Source: Methylobacterium hispanicum (GTDB lineage: Bacteria; Pseudomonadota; Alphaproteobacteria; Rhizobiales; Beijerinckiaceae). Taken from it: 64,000 nucleotides of DNA. Position 1 is the stretch's first letter. The number at the start of each line of letters is the position of its first letter. This document shows, one piece after another, positions 50,054-57,845 of the stretch. The notes below the pieces were generated by a model. It was given only the letters and a program-made list of their open reading frames with translations, was not told the DNA's origin and did no database searches. The translations under genes and the position numbers were made by a program. The stretch lies in NCBI RefSeq assembly GCF_022179285.1, contig NZ_BPQO01000001.1, forward strand, positions 1-64,000, in the 5' to 3' direction.

Positions 50054-50485
50054 ATGGCGATCGTGGCCCTGGTCTGCACCCCTCAGATCGCCATCGCGGA
50101 CGATGAGTTGGAGGAGAGCTTCGTGCGCGCCTCCGGCCCCGGCGGACAGAACGTCAACAAGGTCTCCACGGCGGTCCAGCTGCGCTTCGACGCGCGCCGC
50201 TCGCGCGCGCTGCCCGACGCGGTGGCGGTGCGGCTGATGCGGCTCGCCGGCCACCGGCTCACCCAGGACGGGGTGATCGTCATCAACGCACAGCGCTTCC
50301 GCAGCCAGGAGCGCAACCGCGAGGACGCCCGCGAGCGGCTCGCCGCGCTCGTCGCGGAGGCCGCGGTGCCGCCGACGCCGCGGCGGGCGACCCGGCCGAC
50401 GCTCGCCTCGAAGAAGCGCCGCCTGGACGCCAAGAACCGCCGCGGCGCGGTCAAGCGCATGCGCGGCGGCCCCGGGGAGGATTGA
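50054..50485 (+). CDS. arfB: Alternative ribosome-rescue factor ArfB (YaeJ)
   Basis: Peptidyl-tRNA hydrolase that rescues ribosomes stalled at the end of broken mRNAs. About 143 residues. SGPGGQNVNKVST holds the Gly-Gly-Gln motif at 30-32 that enters the peptidyl-transferase centre. The C-terminal 35 residues are very basic (SKKRRLDAKNRRGAVKRMRG), the tail that occupies the empty mRNA channel. No stop-codon-recognition domain is present, as expected. ATG 50054 has CGGAG 3 bases before it. Convergent with the DUF1275 gene. Essential-type backup when tmRNA fails, as known from Caulobacter. Confidence 0.94.
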   Translation: MAIVALVCTPQIAIADDELEESFVRASGPGGQNVNKVSTAVQLRFDARRSRALPDAVAVRLMRLAGHRLTQDGVIVINAQRFRSQERNREDARERLAALVAEAAVPPTPRRATRPTLASKKRRLDAKNRRGAVKRMRGGPGED

Positions 50486-50497
50486 GGCCGCCGCGCC

Positions 50498-51268
50498 TCA
50501 GGCGAGCGCCTTGGCCTTCGCGACGGGCTTGGAGCTCGGCGCGGCGTCGGGGGCCGGCGAGAAGCCCGAGACCAGCTCGCTGCCGGGCTTGGCGATCGTG
50601 AGGACGAGGGCGATGAGGGCGAGCAGCGCGGCCAGGGCCGCCGGGACCAGGAAGGCGGTCTCGCCGTAGCGCAGCTGCAGCACGCCGCCCATGATCGCCC
50701 CGAAGCTCAGGCCGCCCCAGAGCGGCGCTTGGATCCAGAACGACGAGGCGACCGATCCCATCAGCAGGTTGGCGAGGCCGGTGCCGAAGCGGACCACCGC
50801 GCCGGTGACGTAGGTGAGCGCGAGGCTGCGCCCGCCGTCATCCTGCAGGATCGCGTTCTGCAGGCCGAGCGCCAGGATGATCGGGTAGGCGTGCAGCGGG
50901 TAGGCGTAGGTGCCCCAGGGCATGAAGAGGCCGAGCCCGAGCAGGACCGCCTCGATCGTCAGGAGCGCGGCGAGCCGCCAGCGCCCGAACAGGGCGGCGA
51001 GCAGCGTGCCGAGGAACGCACCGAAGCAGAACACGATGATGGTGCTGGCGACGCGCGTGACGTTCTCCCAGTCGCTGTTGGCCACCGCGACGCCGAAGCG
51101 CGTGGTGTTGCCCGACATGAAGGACATGAAGAGCTGCGAGAATTCGAGGAAGCCGATCGAGTCGGCGCAGCCCGCGAGCACTGCCAGCGCGACCGCGAAG
51201 GGGATGCGCGTGGTGGGGCTTGCCGGGAACGACTTGTCCGCCGGCGCCTCTTTGCGCGTCTCCGTCAT
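50498..51268 (-). CDS. DUF1275 (YoaK) family membrane protein
   Basis: About 256 residues with six or more membrane helices. GCADSIGFLEFSQLFMSFMSGNTTRFGVA is the family signature (given here in parts as GCADSIGF and FMSGNTTR). Later GLQNAILQDD and TYVTGAVVRFG confirm it. Function in bacteria is unknown; some relatives are linked to stress. The C-terminus has a Lys/Ala-rich cytoplasmic tail (SKPVAKAKALA). ATG 51268 is followed by MTETRKEAPADKSF, a short cytoplasmic lead. It lies 62 bases behind the methyltransferase gene on the same strand. Confidence 0.88.
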   Translation of the reverse strand: MTETRKEAPADKSFPASPTTRIPFAVALAVLAGCADSIGFLEFSQLFMSFMSGNTTRFGVAVANSDWENVTRVASTIIVFCFGAFLGTLLAALFGRWRLAALLTIEAVLLGLGLFMPWGTYAYPLHAYPIILALGLQNAILQDDGGRSLALTYVTGAVVRFGTGLANLLMGSVASSFWIQAPLWGGLSFGAIMGGVLQLRYGETAFLVPAALAALLALIALVLTIAKPGSELVSGFSPAPDAAPSSKPVAKAKALA

Positions 51269-51330
51269 GCGCTCTTTCCTTTGTCACACGTCTTGGGAAC
51301 CGCGTGATAAGCGCGAAAGACGGCAATGGT

Positions 51331-52311
51331 TCAGTGTTCGTGGAAACACGATGTGTTTTTCCTCAGCACGATGACCCGGCCCGGAACATCCCGGCCCCGT
51401 TCGCGCCGGATCGCCGCAGGGATGCGCAGCGCGGTCGCGAGCCCGGCGCCGCGCGCCGCCGTCTCTAGATGGGCGTCGGGGTGCGCGAAGCGCCCGTCCG
51501 CGCCCAGGCGCGCGGCGTCCACCGGGTCTCCCGCCGCCGCCTCGTCCGGAGACTGCACCGTGAAGGCGGCCAGCCCGCCCGGGCGCAGCACGCGGCCGAT
51601 GCCCGCCAGCACGGGACCGAGATCGGCGAGGTAGATGAACACGTCGGCCGCGAGGCAGAGATCGGCGCAAGCCCCAGGCTCGCCCGCCAGGAACGGGACG
51701 AGGTCGCCTTCCGCGAGGCGGTCGTAGCAGCCCTTGGCGCGGGCGAGCCGGAGCATCGCGGGCGAGAGATCGACGCCGCCGAGATGGCCCGCCCGGTCGC
51801 GGATCGCCGCTCCCATCAGTCCGGTGCCGCAGCCGAGATCGAGCACGACCGCGAAGCGCGCGGGCGTGTCCGGCACCGCGTCGAGGGCCTGCCGCAGGAG
51901 GGCCGGGCCGCGATAGCCGAGCCCCTCGATGAGGTGCCGCTCGAAGCGGCCCGCGTAGCCGTCGAACAGGGCGCGCACGTAGGCGCTCGACAGGGCGGCG
52001 TCACCCCCGCCGAGCCGGGCCCGGTGCAGGCCGGCGCCGATCCGGTCCTCGGGGTCCAGGCCGTGGGCGGTCTCGAAGGCGTCGAGCGCGGCGCGCAACT
52101 GCTCCTCGGCCCCGGTCGCGGCGTGCAGGCTCTCGCGGGCGCGGCCCAGCAGCAGCCAGGCCGGGGCGTAGCGCGGCGCCCGCTCGATCGCCTGCTCGGC
52201 CATCTCGGCGGCGCCCAGGGCGTCGCCCTCCGCCAGGCAGGCCTCGGCGTAGACGTAGCGGCGGTCGGCGAGCAGGTCGCCGGAGGAGTGCTGGGACGCG
52301 TGCTGGGACAT
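51331..52311 (-). CDS. TPR-containing class I methyltransferase
   Basis: About 326 residues. The N-terminal 100 residues have two or three TPR-like helix pairs (YAEACLAEGDALGAAEMAEQ, APAWLLLGRARESL). A SAM-dependent methyltransferase domain follows, with motif I VLDLGCGTGLMGAAIR, then GVDLSPAMLRLARAKG and ADVFIYLADLGPVL. SSAYVRALFDGYAGRFERHL is typical of this group, whose acceptors are not known. The start is uncertain: ATG 52311 gives MSQHASQHSSGD, while an upstream in-frame start at 52365 would add 18 residues and nearly touch the divergent exonuclease gene. Divergent from the ligase operon. Confidence 0.85.
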   Translation of the reverse strand: MSQHASQHSSGDLLADRRYVYAEACLAEGDALGAAEMAEQAIERAPRYAPAWLLLGRARESLHAATGAEEQLRAALDAFETAHGLDPEDRIGAGLHRARLGGGDAALSSAYVRALFDGYAGRFERHLIEGLGYRGPALLRQALDAVPDTPARFAVVLDLGCGTGLMGAAIRDRAGHLGGVDLSPAMLRLARAKGCYDRLAEGDLVPFLAGEPGACADLCLAADVFIYLADLGPVLAGIGRVLRPGGLAAFTVQSPDEAAAGDPVDAARLGADGRFAHPDAHLETAARGAGLATALRIPAAIRRERGRDVPGRVIVLRKNTSCFHEH

Positions 52312-52373
52312 CGGGGCGTGCTGAACGGGGCGGGACGGGCGCCCTATATACCGGCGCCCAGACACGGACCATC

Positions 52374-53450
52374 ATGCCGCTCCGCGCCAGCGACCTCCTC
52401 ACCCTCACCCGCGAAGGGCTCTACTGCCCGCTCGGCGACTTCCACGTCGACCCGACCTGGCCGGTGCCCCGCGCGCTGATCACGCACGGCCACGCCGACC
52501 ACGCGCGGGCCGGCCACGGCCGGGTGCTGGCGACGCCCGAGACCCTGCGGATCATGGCGGTGCGCTACGGCGCCGAGTTCTGCGGCACCCGCCAGGAGGC
52601 GGCGCTCGGCGATCCGATCCGGATCGGCGAGGTCACGGTGCGGTTCGCGCCGGCCGGCCACGTGCTGGGCTCGGCCCAGATCGCGATCGAGCGGGAGGGC
52701 GTGCGGGTGGTTGTCTCGGGCGACTACAAGCGCGCGCCGGACCCGACCTGCCTGCCCTTCGAGGTGGTGCCCTGCGACGTCTTCATCACCGAGGCGACCT
52801 TCGGCCTGCCGGTCTTCCGCCACCCCGACACGCGCGGCGAGGTGCGGCGCCTGCTCGAGTCCGTGCGGCTCTTCCCCGAGCGCGCCCACATCGTCGGCGC
52901 CTACGCGCTCGGCAAGGCGCAGCGGGTGATGGCGCTGCTGCGGGAGGAGGGCTGGGACCGGCCGATCCACCTGCACGGGGCGATGGAGAAGCTGACCGAA
53001 CTCTACAAGCAGGAGGGCGTGCCGCTCGGCGACACCCCGAAGGTCGTGGCGGCCGAGCGCAAGGACCTGCACGGCGCCATCGTGCTCTGCCCGCCCTCCG
53101 CGATCCAGGACCTGTGGTCGCGCAAGTTTCCCGATCCGGTGACCTGCTTCGCCTCGGGCTGGATGCGTGTGCGCGCCCGGGCGCGCCAGAAGGGCGTCGA
53201 GCTGCCGCTGGTGATCTCCGACCATTCCGACTGGCCCGACCTCTGCCGCACCATCCGGGAGACCGGGGCCGGCGAGGTCTGGGTCACGCACGGGCAGGAG
53301 GATGCGCTGGTGCACTGGTGCGGCACGCAAGGCATCCGGGCCAAGCCCCTGCACCTGCTGGGCTACGGTGACGACGGCGAGGCCGAGCCCGCGCCCGAAG
53401 CCGGTCCTGGACCCGACAATGGGGCCGGCCCGGAGGAGGCCGCCGCGTGA
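52374..53450 (+). CDS. Ligase-associated DNA exonuclease (metallo-beta-lactamase/beta-CASP fold)
   Basis: About 358 residues. Metal ligands sit in ITHGHADHARAGHG (His38, His40, Asp42, His43), and PAGHVLGSAQI, VVSGDYKRAPDP and SDHSDWPDL mark the beta-CASP part as in CPSF/Cft2-like nucleases. The opening CPLGDFHVDPTWPV is specific to the ligase-associated group, in which this protein is encoded directly before an ATP-dependent DNA ligase and is thought to process ends. That is the case here, with a 4-base GTGA overlap. ATG 52374 begins MPLRASDLLTLTREGLYCPL. Confidence 0.92.
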   Translation: MPLRASDLLTLTREGLYCPLGDFHVDPTWPVPRALITHGHADHARAGHGRVLATPETLRIMAVRYGAEFCGTRQEAALGDPIRIGEVTVRFAPAGHVLGSAQIAIEREGVRVVVSGDYKRAPDPTCLPFEVVPCDVFITEATFGLPVFRHPDTRGEVRRLLESVRLFPERAHIVGAYALGKAQRVMALLREEGWDRPIHLHGAMEKLTELYKQEGVPLGDTPKVVAAERKDLHGAIVLCPPSAIQDLWSRKFPDPVTCFASGWMRVRARARQKGVELPLVISDHSDWPDLCRTIRETGAGEVWVTHGQEDALVHWCGTQGIRAKPLHLLGYGDDGEAEPAPEAGPGPDNGAGPEEAAA

Positions 53451-55147
53451 ACGCCTTCGCCGAACTCCTCGACCGCCTCGCCTACGAGCCGCGCCGCAAC
53501 GCGAAGCTGCGCCTGCTGCAGGACTACTTCGCCCGGACCCCGGACCCGGAGCGCGGCTACGCGCTGGGTGCCATGACCGACACCTTGAGCTTCCGCGAGG
53601 CCAAGCCCGCCCTGATCCGGGCGCTGGTGGAGGAGCGGGTCGATCCGGTGCTGTTCCGGCTCTCGCACAACTATGTGGGCGACCTCGCCGAGACGACCGC
53701 GCTGATCTGGCCGGGGCCGGATGCGGGGGAGGCAGGGCTCGGCCACAACAACCCGCCCCCGCCGACGCTGGCCGAGGTGGTGGAGACGCTCGGCACCACG
53801 GCCAAGAAGGACCTGCCCGCCCACCTCGCCCACTGGCTCGACGCGCTCGACGAGACCGGGCGCTGGGCGCTGCTGAAGCTCGTCACCGGCAACCTCCGGG
53901 TCGGCGTCTCGGCGCGTCTGGCCAAGACGGCGGTGGGCGCGCTCGGCGGCCACGAGGCCGACGCGGTGGAGGAGGTCTGGCACGGGCTCACCCCGCCGTT
54001 TGCCGGGCTCTTCGCCTGGGTCGAGGGCAAGGGGGAGCGCCCCGAGACCCTGAACCCGGCCCCGTTCCGGCCGCCCATGCTCTCGCACCCGATCGAGGAG
54101 GAGGCCGACCTCGACCGGCTCGACGCGGAGGATTTCTCCGGCGAGTGGAAGTGGGACGGCATCCGGGTCCAGCTCGTCGGCGGCCGCGACCGGGACGGCG
54201 CCCAGGTCGCCCGGGTCTATTCCCGCACCGGCGAGGACATCACCGGAGCGTTCCCGGATCTCGCCGAGGCGATCACCTTCACGGGCAGCCTCGACGGCGA
54301 GCTGCTGATCCTGCGCGAGGGCCGGGTGCAGAGCTTCAACGTCCTGCAGCAGCGGCTCAACCGGAAGGCCGTCACCCCGAAGCTGCTCGACGAGTTCCCG
54401 GCGCATGTGCGCGCCTACGACATCCTGGCGGCGGACGGCGCGGACCTGCGGGTCGAGCCGTTCGAGACCCGCCGCGCCCACCTCGAAGCCTTCGTGGGCC
54501 GCCTCGATCACGCCCGCATCGACCTCTCGCCGGTGGTGCCCTTCGCGAACTGGGCGGAGCTGGCGGCGGCCCGCGCCGACCCGGCCTCGGTCGGCGCCGG
54601 GGAGGACGCCGACGCGATCGAGGGCGTGATGCTGAAGCGGCGCTCCAGCCCCTACCTGCCGGGCCGCCCCAAGGGGCCCTGGTGGAAGTGGAAGCGCGAG
54701 CCCCACATCGTGGACGCGGTGATGATGTACGCCCAGCGCGGCCACGGAAAGCGCTCGTCCTTCTACTCGGACTACACGTTCGGGGTCTGGCGGGAGGGGC
54801 CGGAGGGCGACGAGCTGGTGCCGGTCGGCAAGTGCTATCACGGCTTCACGGACGCGGAACTGCAAAAACTCGACCGCTACGTCCGCAACCACACCACCAA
54901 GCGCTTCGGGCCGGTGCGCGAGGTCGCCTACGGCCGCGACGCCGGGCTCGTGCTCGAGATCGCCTTCGAGGGCGTGCAGCGCTCGACGCGACATAAGTCG
55001 GGCGTGGCGATGCGCTTTCCCCGGGTCAGCCGGATCCGCTGGGACAAGCCTCCGGCCGAGGCCGACCGGATCGACGTGCTGGAGCGCATCCTCGCCCGCG
55101 GCGAGCGCGAGATCGCGCCGGGCCAGACGCTGGAGGAGACGCGATGA
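53447..55147 (+). CDS. ATP-dependent DNA ligase, cisplatin-response type
   Basis: About 566 residues: an N-terminal DNA-binding domain, the nucleotidyl-transferase core with Lys235 in EWKWDGIRV as adenylation site, then SLDGELL, AIEGVMLKR and WWKWKRE as motifs IIIa, IV and V, and an OB domain. This layout matches bacterial ligases that are grouped with a beta-CASP exonuclease and a helicase in DNA repair clusters. No helicase is seen here. It begins with GTG overlapping the exonuclease stop, and its own stop overlaps the next start by ATGA, so the three genes are tightly coupled. Confidence 0.94.
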   Translation: MNAFAELLDRLAYEPRRNAKLRLLQDYFARTPDPERGYALGAMTDTLSFREAKPALIRALVEERVDPVLFRLSHNYVGDLAETTALIWPGPDAGEAGLGHNNPPPPTLAEVVETLGTTAKKDLPAHLAHWLDALDETGRWALLKLVTGNLRVGVSARLAKTAVGALGGHEADAVEEVWHGLTPPFAGLFAWVEGKGERPETLNPAPFRPPMLSHPIEEEADLDRLDAEDFSGEWKWDGIRVQLVGGRDRDGAQVARVYSRTGEDITGAFPDLAEAITFTGSLDGELLILREGRVQSFNVLQQRLNRKAVTPKLLDEFPAHVRAYDILAADGADLRVEPFETRRAHLEAFVGRLDHARIDLSPVVPFANWAELAAARADPASVGAGEDADAIEGVMLKRRSSPYLPGRPKGPWWKWKREPHIVDAVMMYAQRGHGKRSSFYSDYTFGVWREGPEGDELVPVGKCYHGFTDAELQKLDRYVRNHTTKRFGPVREVAYGRDAGLVLEIAFEGVQRSTRHKSGVAMRFPRVSRIRWDKPPAEADRIDVLERILARGEREIAPGQTLEETR

Positions 55148-55611
55148 GACAGGGCCGGATCGGCGGGATCGAAGACTTCTCGGCGGGCGCGGTCGAGCGG
55201 CGGGCGGGCGCGCGCCTGACCATCGCCACGCCGGGCCAGGGCTTCACCGACTTCACCGAGGCGGTCGCCGCCTTCGTCCGCCAGAGCGGCATCCGGGACG
55301 GGCTCGTCCACGTGTTCTGCCGCCACACCTCGGCCTCGCTGACCATCCAGGAGAACGCCGACCCGGACGTGCAGACCGACCTGATGAGCGCGCTGGACAA
55401 CCTCGCCCCGCGCGGGGCCGGCTACGTCCACGGCGCCGAGGGTCCTGACGACATGCCGGCCCATATCCGCACCCTGCTCTCCGATTCCGGGCTGACGGTC
55501 CCGGTCGCGGGCGGCCGGCTGGCGCTCGGGACGTGGCAGGGGATCTACCTGATCGAGCATCGCGACCACCCGCACCGGCGGCAAGTCGTGCTGAGCGCCG
55601 TGGGGAGCTGA
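55144..55611 (+). CDS. YjbQ family protein (UPF0047)
   Basis: About 155 residues of a trimeric fold. FCRHTSASLTIQENADPDVQ is the family signature with conserved His and Asn, and GTWQGIYLIEHRD closes it; HIRTLLSD lies between. Relatives have weak thiamine-phosphate synthase activity and bind metal, but the natural role is unsettled. Unusually, it overlaps the DNA ligase gene by 4 bases (ATGA), so it is translated with the repair pair. Convergent with the GNAT gene; a two-hairpin element lies in the 61-base gap. Confidence 0.92.
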   Translation: MRQGRIGGIEDFSAGAVERRAGARLTIATPGQGFTDFTEAVAAFVRQSGIRDGLVHVFCRHTSASLTIQENADPDVQTDLMSALDNLAPRGAGYVHGAEGPDDMPAHIRTLLSDSGLTVPVAGGRLALGTWQGIYLIEHRDHPHRRQVVLSAVGS

Positions 55612-55617
55612 GGGATT

Positions 55618-55658
55618 CCAGGGCTCCGCCCTGGACCCGCCAAAGCTCTCGACCTTTG
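55618..55658. repeat. Two-hairpin intergenic element, probable bidirectional terminator
   Basis: CCAGGGC-TCC-GCCCTGG (55618-55634) is followed by ACCCGC and then CAAAG...CTTTG (55641-55658) and GGGATCC. It lies between convergent stops. A degenerate copy in the other orientation appears at 20632-20670. Elements of this type are common between Methylobacterium genes as far as I recall. Confidence 0.65.
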
Positions 55659-55672
55659 GGATCCGGGACGTG

Positions 55673-56179
55673 TCAGAGCGTCCGGTACATCACCAGGGCG
55701 TCCACGTCGCCCTGGCTCGGATGTGCGAAGGCCTTGGGCAGGCGGCCGACGATGTCGAAACCGAGCGATTGCCAGAGGCGCACCGCCCGCACGTTCGTGC
55801 TCACCACGAAGTTGAACTGCACCGCGCGGTAGCCGCGCGAGCGGGCGAGCTCCAGCGCGTGCTCGCACATCCGCCGCGCCACGCCGCGGCCTGTCGCCGA
55901 CGCGCCCGTCACGAAGCCGAAATTGCAGACGTGCCGCCCGCCGCCGGCCTGGTTCGGGCGGATGTAGGCGGTGCCGAGGACGACCCCGTCGACCTCGGCC
56001 ACGAAGGTCTCCTTTTCGGGGGCGAACCAGTAGGCCAGCGCCGCCGCCCGGTCCATGTCGCGGTCGAGCGTGTAGGTCTCGCCCGCACGGATCACGGGCT
56101 CCAGGATCGACCAGAGCGCGTCGGCATCCTCGGGGCGGGCGCGGCGGATCAGCATGGCGTCACGGCCCGGCTCGCTCAC
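55673..56179 (-). CDS. GNAT family N-acetyltransferase
   Basis: About 168 residues. Acetyl-CoA motif at VTGASATGRGVARRMCEHAL, after the strand RHVCNFGF; VSTNVRAVRLWQSLGF is motif B. This resembles the L-amino-acid/YhhY-like group with broad small-molecule acceptors. The start was chosen at GTG 56179 because it overlaps the stop of the outer-membrane efflux gene by GTGA, which points to translational coupling; an ATG at 56155 would start eight residues later, just before the conserved strand. It is thus the last gene of the efflux operon. Whether it modifies a pump substrate is unknown. Confidence 0.85.
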   Translation of the reverse strand: MSEPGRDAMLIRRARPEDADALWSILEPVIRAGETYTLDRDMDRAAALAYWFAPEKETFVAEVDGVVLGTAYIRPNQAGGGRHVCNFGFVTGASATGRGVARRMCEHALELARSRGYRAVQFNFVVSTNVRAVRLWQSLGFDIVGRLPKAFAHPSQGDVDALVMYRTL

Positions 56180-57729
56180 AAGAACTTCGCCGGGTCCGTC
56201 TCCGGCGGGGGCACCGCCACGTCCACACGGTTCCACCAGCCGCCACCGAGCGCCTGGAACAGGGCCGCGGTGTCGGCGTACTGGGTCGCACGCGCGGAGG
56301 CCGATGTGACGAGCGCCGAGAGATAGCTCTGCTGGGCGATCAGCACCTGCGTGGCGTTGATGGCGCCCGCCTCGAACTGCTTGCGGATCAGCCCGAGGCT
56401 CTCGCCCGTGGCTTTCTCGGCCGCCGACGCCGCCGCGACCGCCCGCGCATCCGCCTGGAGCGCCCGCAGCGCGTCGGCGACGTTCTGGAAGGCCCCGACC
56501 ACGGTGGCGCGGTACTGTGCCTGGGCCTGGGTCAGCGCCTCCTCCGAGGCGCGCTGGCGCCGGTAGAGCGTGCCGGCATCGAAGATCGGCGCCGTCGCCT
56601 GTCCGATGATCGTGAAGAAGCCCGCGCCCGGGTTCAGGAGCTGAGCGATGCGCACCGCGCTGGCGCCGCCGGTCGCCGAGATGGTGAATTGCGGCAGGCG
56701 GTTGGCCACCGCGACGCCGACGCCGGCGGAGGCCTGCTGCACCAGGGCCTCGGCCGCCTTCACGTCCGGGCGCTGCTGCACGAGGCGCGAGGGCAGGCTG
56801 ACCGGCAGCCGGGTGGGCAGGCGGAGCGCTGCCAGCGTGAAGGTCTGCGAGACCTCCTCGCTCGGCAGCCGGCCGGTCAGCGCCGTGAGCAGGTTACGCT
56901 GCTGGGCGAGCTGCTTCTCCAGCGGCGGCAGGAGTTGCTGGGAGACCGAGAGCGCGGCCTGCTGCTGCACCACGTCGGCGCCCGCGATCTGCCCGAGCCT
57001 GAGCTGCTTGTTGTAGAGGTCCAGAACCTCGGTCTGGGCCTGGATCACCCGCTTCGTCGCGTCGATCTGCGCGCGCAGGGACGCCTCCTGGATCGCCGCC
57101 GTCACCACGTTGGCGGTGAGGCTGAGATAGGCGGCTTCCAGCTGGAAGCGCTGGTTCTCGGCCTGGGCCTCCAGCGCCTCGATCTGGCGGCGGTTGCCCC
57201 CGAACACGTCCGGGTTGAACGACACCGTCACCTGCGGGGTGTAGAGGCTGTAGAGGTACTGGGTCTGGTTCTGCAGCGGCGACTGCAGGTCGAGCCCCGG
57301 CGCGCGCGACCCTTGCGCCTGCGGCGTGGCCGAGAGCGTCGGGAACAGCGTGCCCTTCTGCGCGAGCACGTTCTGCTGCGCGATGCGCAAGCTGGCCTGG
57401 GCCGCCTCCAGGTTCGGGTTGTTGGCGAGCGCCTCCTCGACGAGGCGGTTCAGCGCCTTCGAGCGGAACAGCTTCCACCATTCCCCCGGGATGTCGGCGC
57501 CCGAGACGAAGCTCTGGTCGGCCGAGCCGCCCTGGCGCGTGGTGATGGCGTCGGCCGCGCTCGGGTTCTTCAGGGGCTCGCGCGTGTAGCGGGTGACCGG
57601 CGGGTCCTCCGGGGCCACGAAGTTCGGCCCGACCGCGCAGGCGGAGATGCCGGCGCAGAGCGCGGCGCAGAGCGCGCCGGCGAGCAGGCGGGACGCGGCC
57701 CGCGCCCTCCGTCCATGTCCTGCCACCAT
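56176..57729 (-). CDS. Outer-membrane efflux lipoprotein, NodT/OprM family
   Basis: Outer-membrane channel of a tripartite pump. About 517 residues. The signal peptide ends in a lipobox GISAC with Cys31 as lipidation site. The body shows the two repeated outer-membrane-factor domains, with long coiled helices rich in Gln and Ala (QASLRIAQQNVLAQ, LQADARAVAAASAAEKATGE) that form the periplasmic tunnel. QQRPDVKAAEALVQQASAGV is a hallmark of the family, as is the FEAGAINATQVLIAQQ stretch. ATG 57729 is the likely start, 117 bases after the pump gene. It is encoded between the RND pump and a coupled GNAT gene. Confidence 0.93.
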   Translation of the reverse strand: MVAGHGRRARAASRLLAGALCAALCAGISACAVGPNFVAPEDPPVTRYTREPLKNPSAADAITTRQGGSADQSFVSGADIPGEWWKLFRSKALNRLVEEALANNPNLEAAQASLRIAQQNVLAQKGTLFPTLSATPQAQGSRAPGLDLQSPLQNQTQYLYSLYTPQVTVSFNPDVFGGNRRQIEALEAQAENQRFQLEAAYLSLTANVVTAAIQEASLRAQIDATKRVIQAQTEVLDLYNKQLRLGQIAGADVVQQQAALSVSQQLLPPLEKQLAQQRNLLTALTGRLPSEEVSQTFTLAALRLPTRLPVSLPSRLVQQRPDVKAAEALVQQASAGVGVAVANRLPQFTISATGGASAVRIAQLLNPGAGFFTIIGQATAPIFDAGTLYRRQRASEEALTQAQAQYRATVVGAFQNVADALRALQADARAVAAASAAEKATGESLGLIRKQFEAGAINATQVLIAQQSYLSALVTSASARATQYADTAALFQALGGGWWNRVDVAVPPPETDPAKFL

Positions 57730-57845
57730 GGCGCCGCCGGTCCCCACCTTGGCATCGTGCCACCCGTAGAGGGACGCCGGGACGGTCCCTGTCAACGCTG
57801 GCCCGCGGCGCAGCATCGCGGCCGCGCGCGCCTGTTGCGCCCGCA

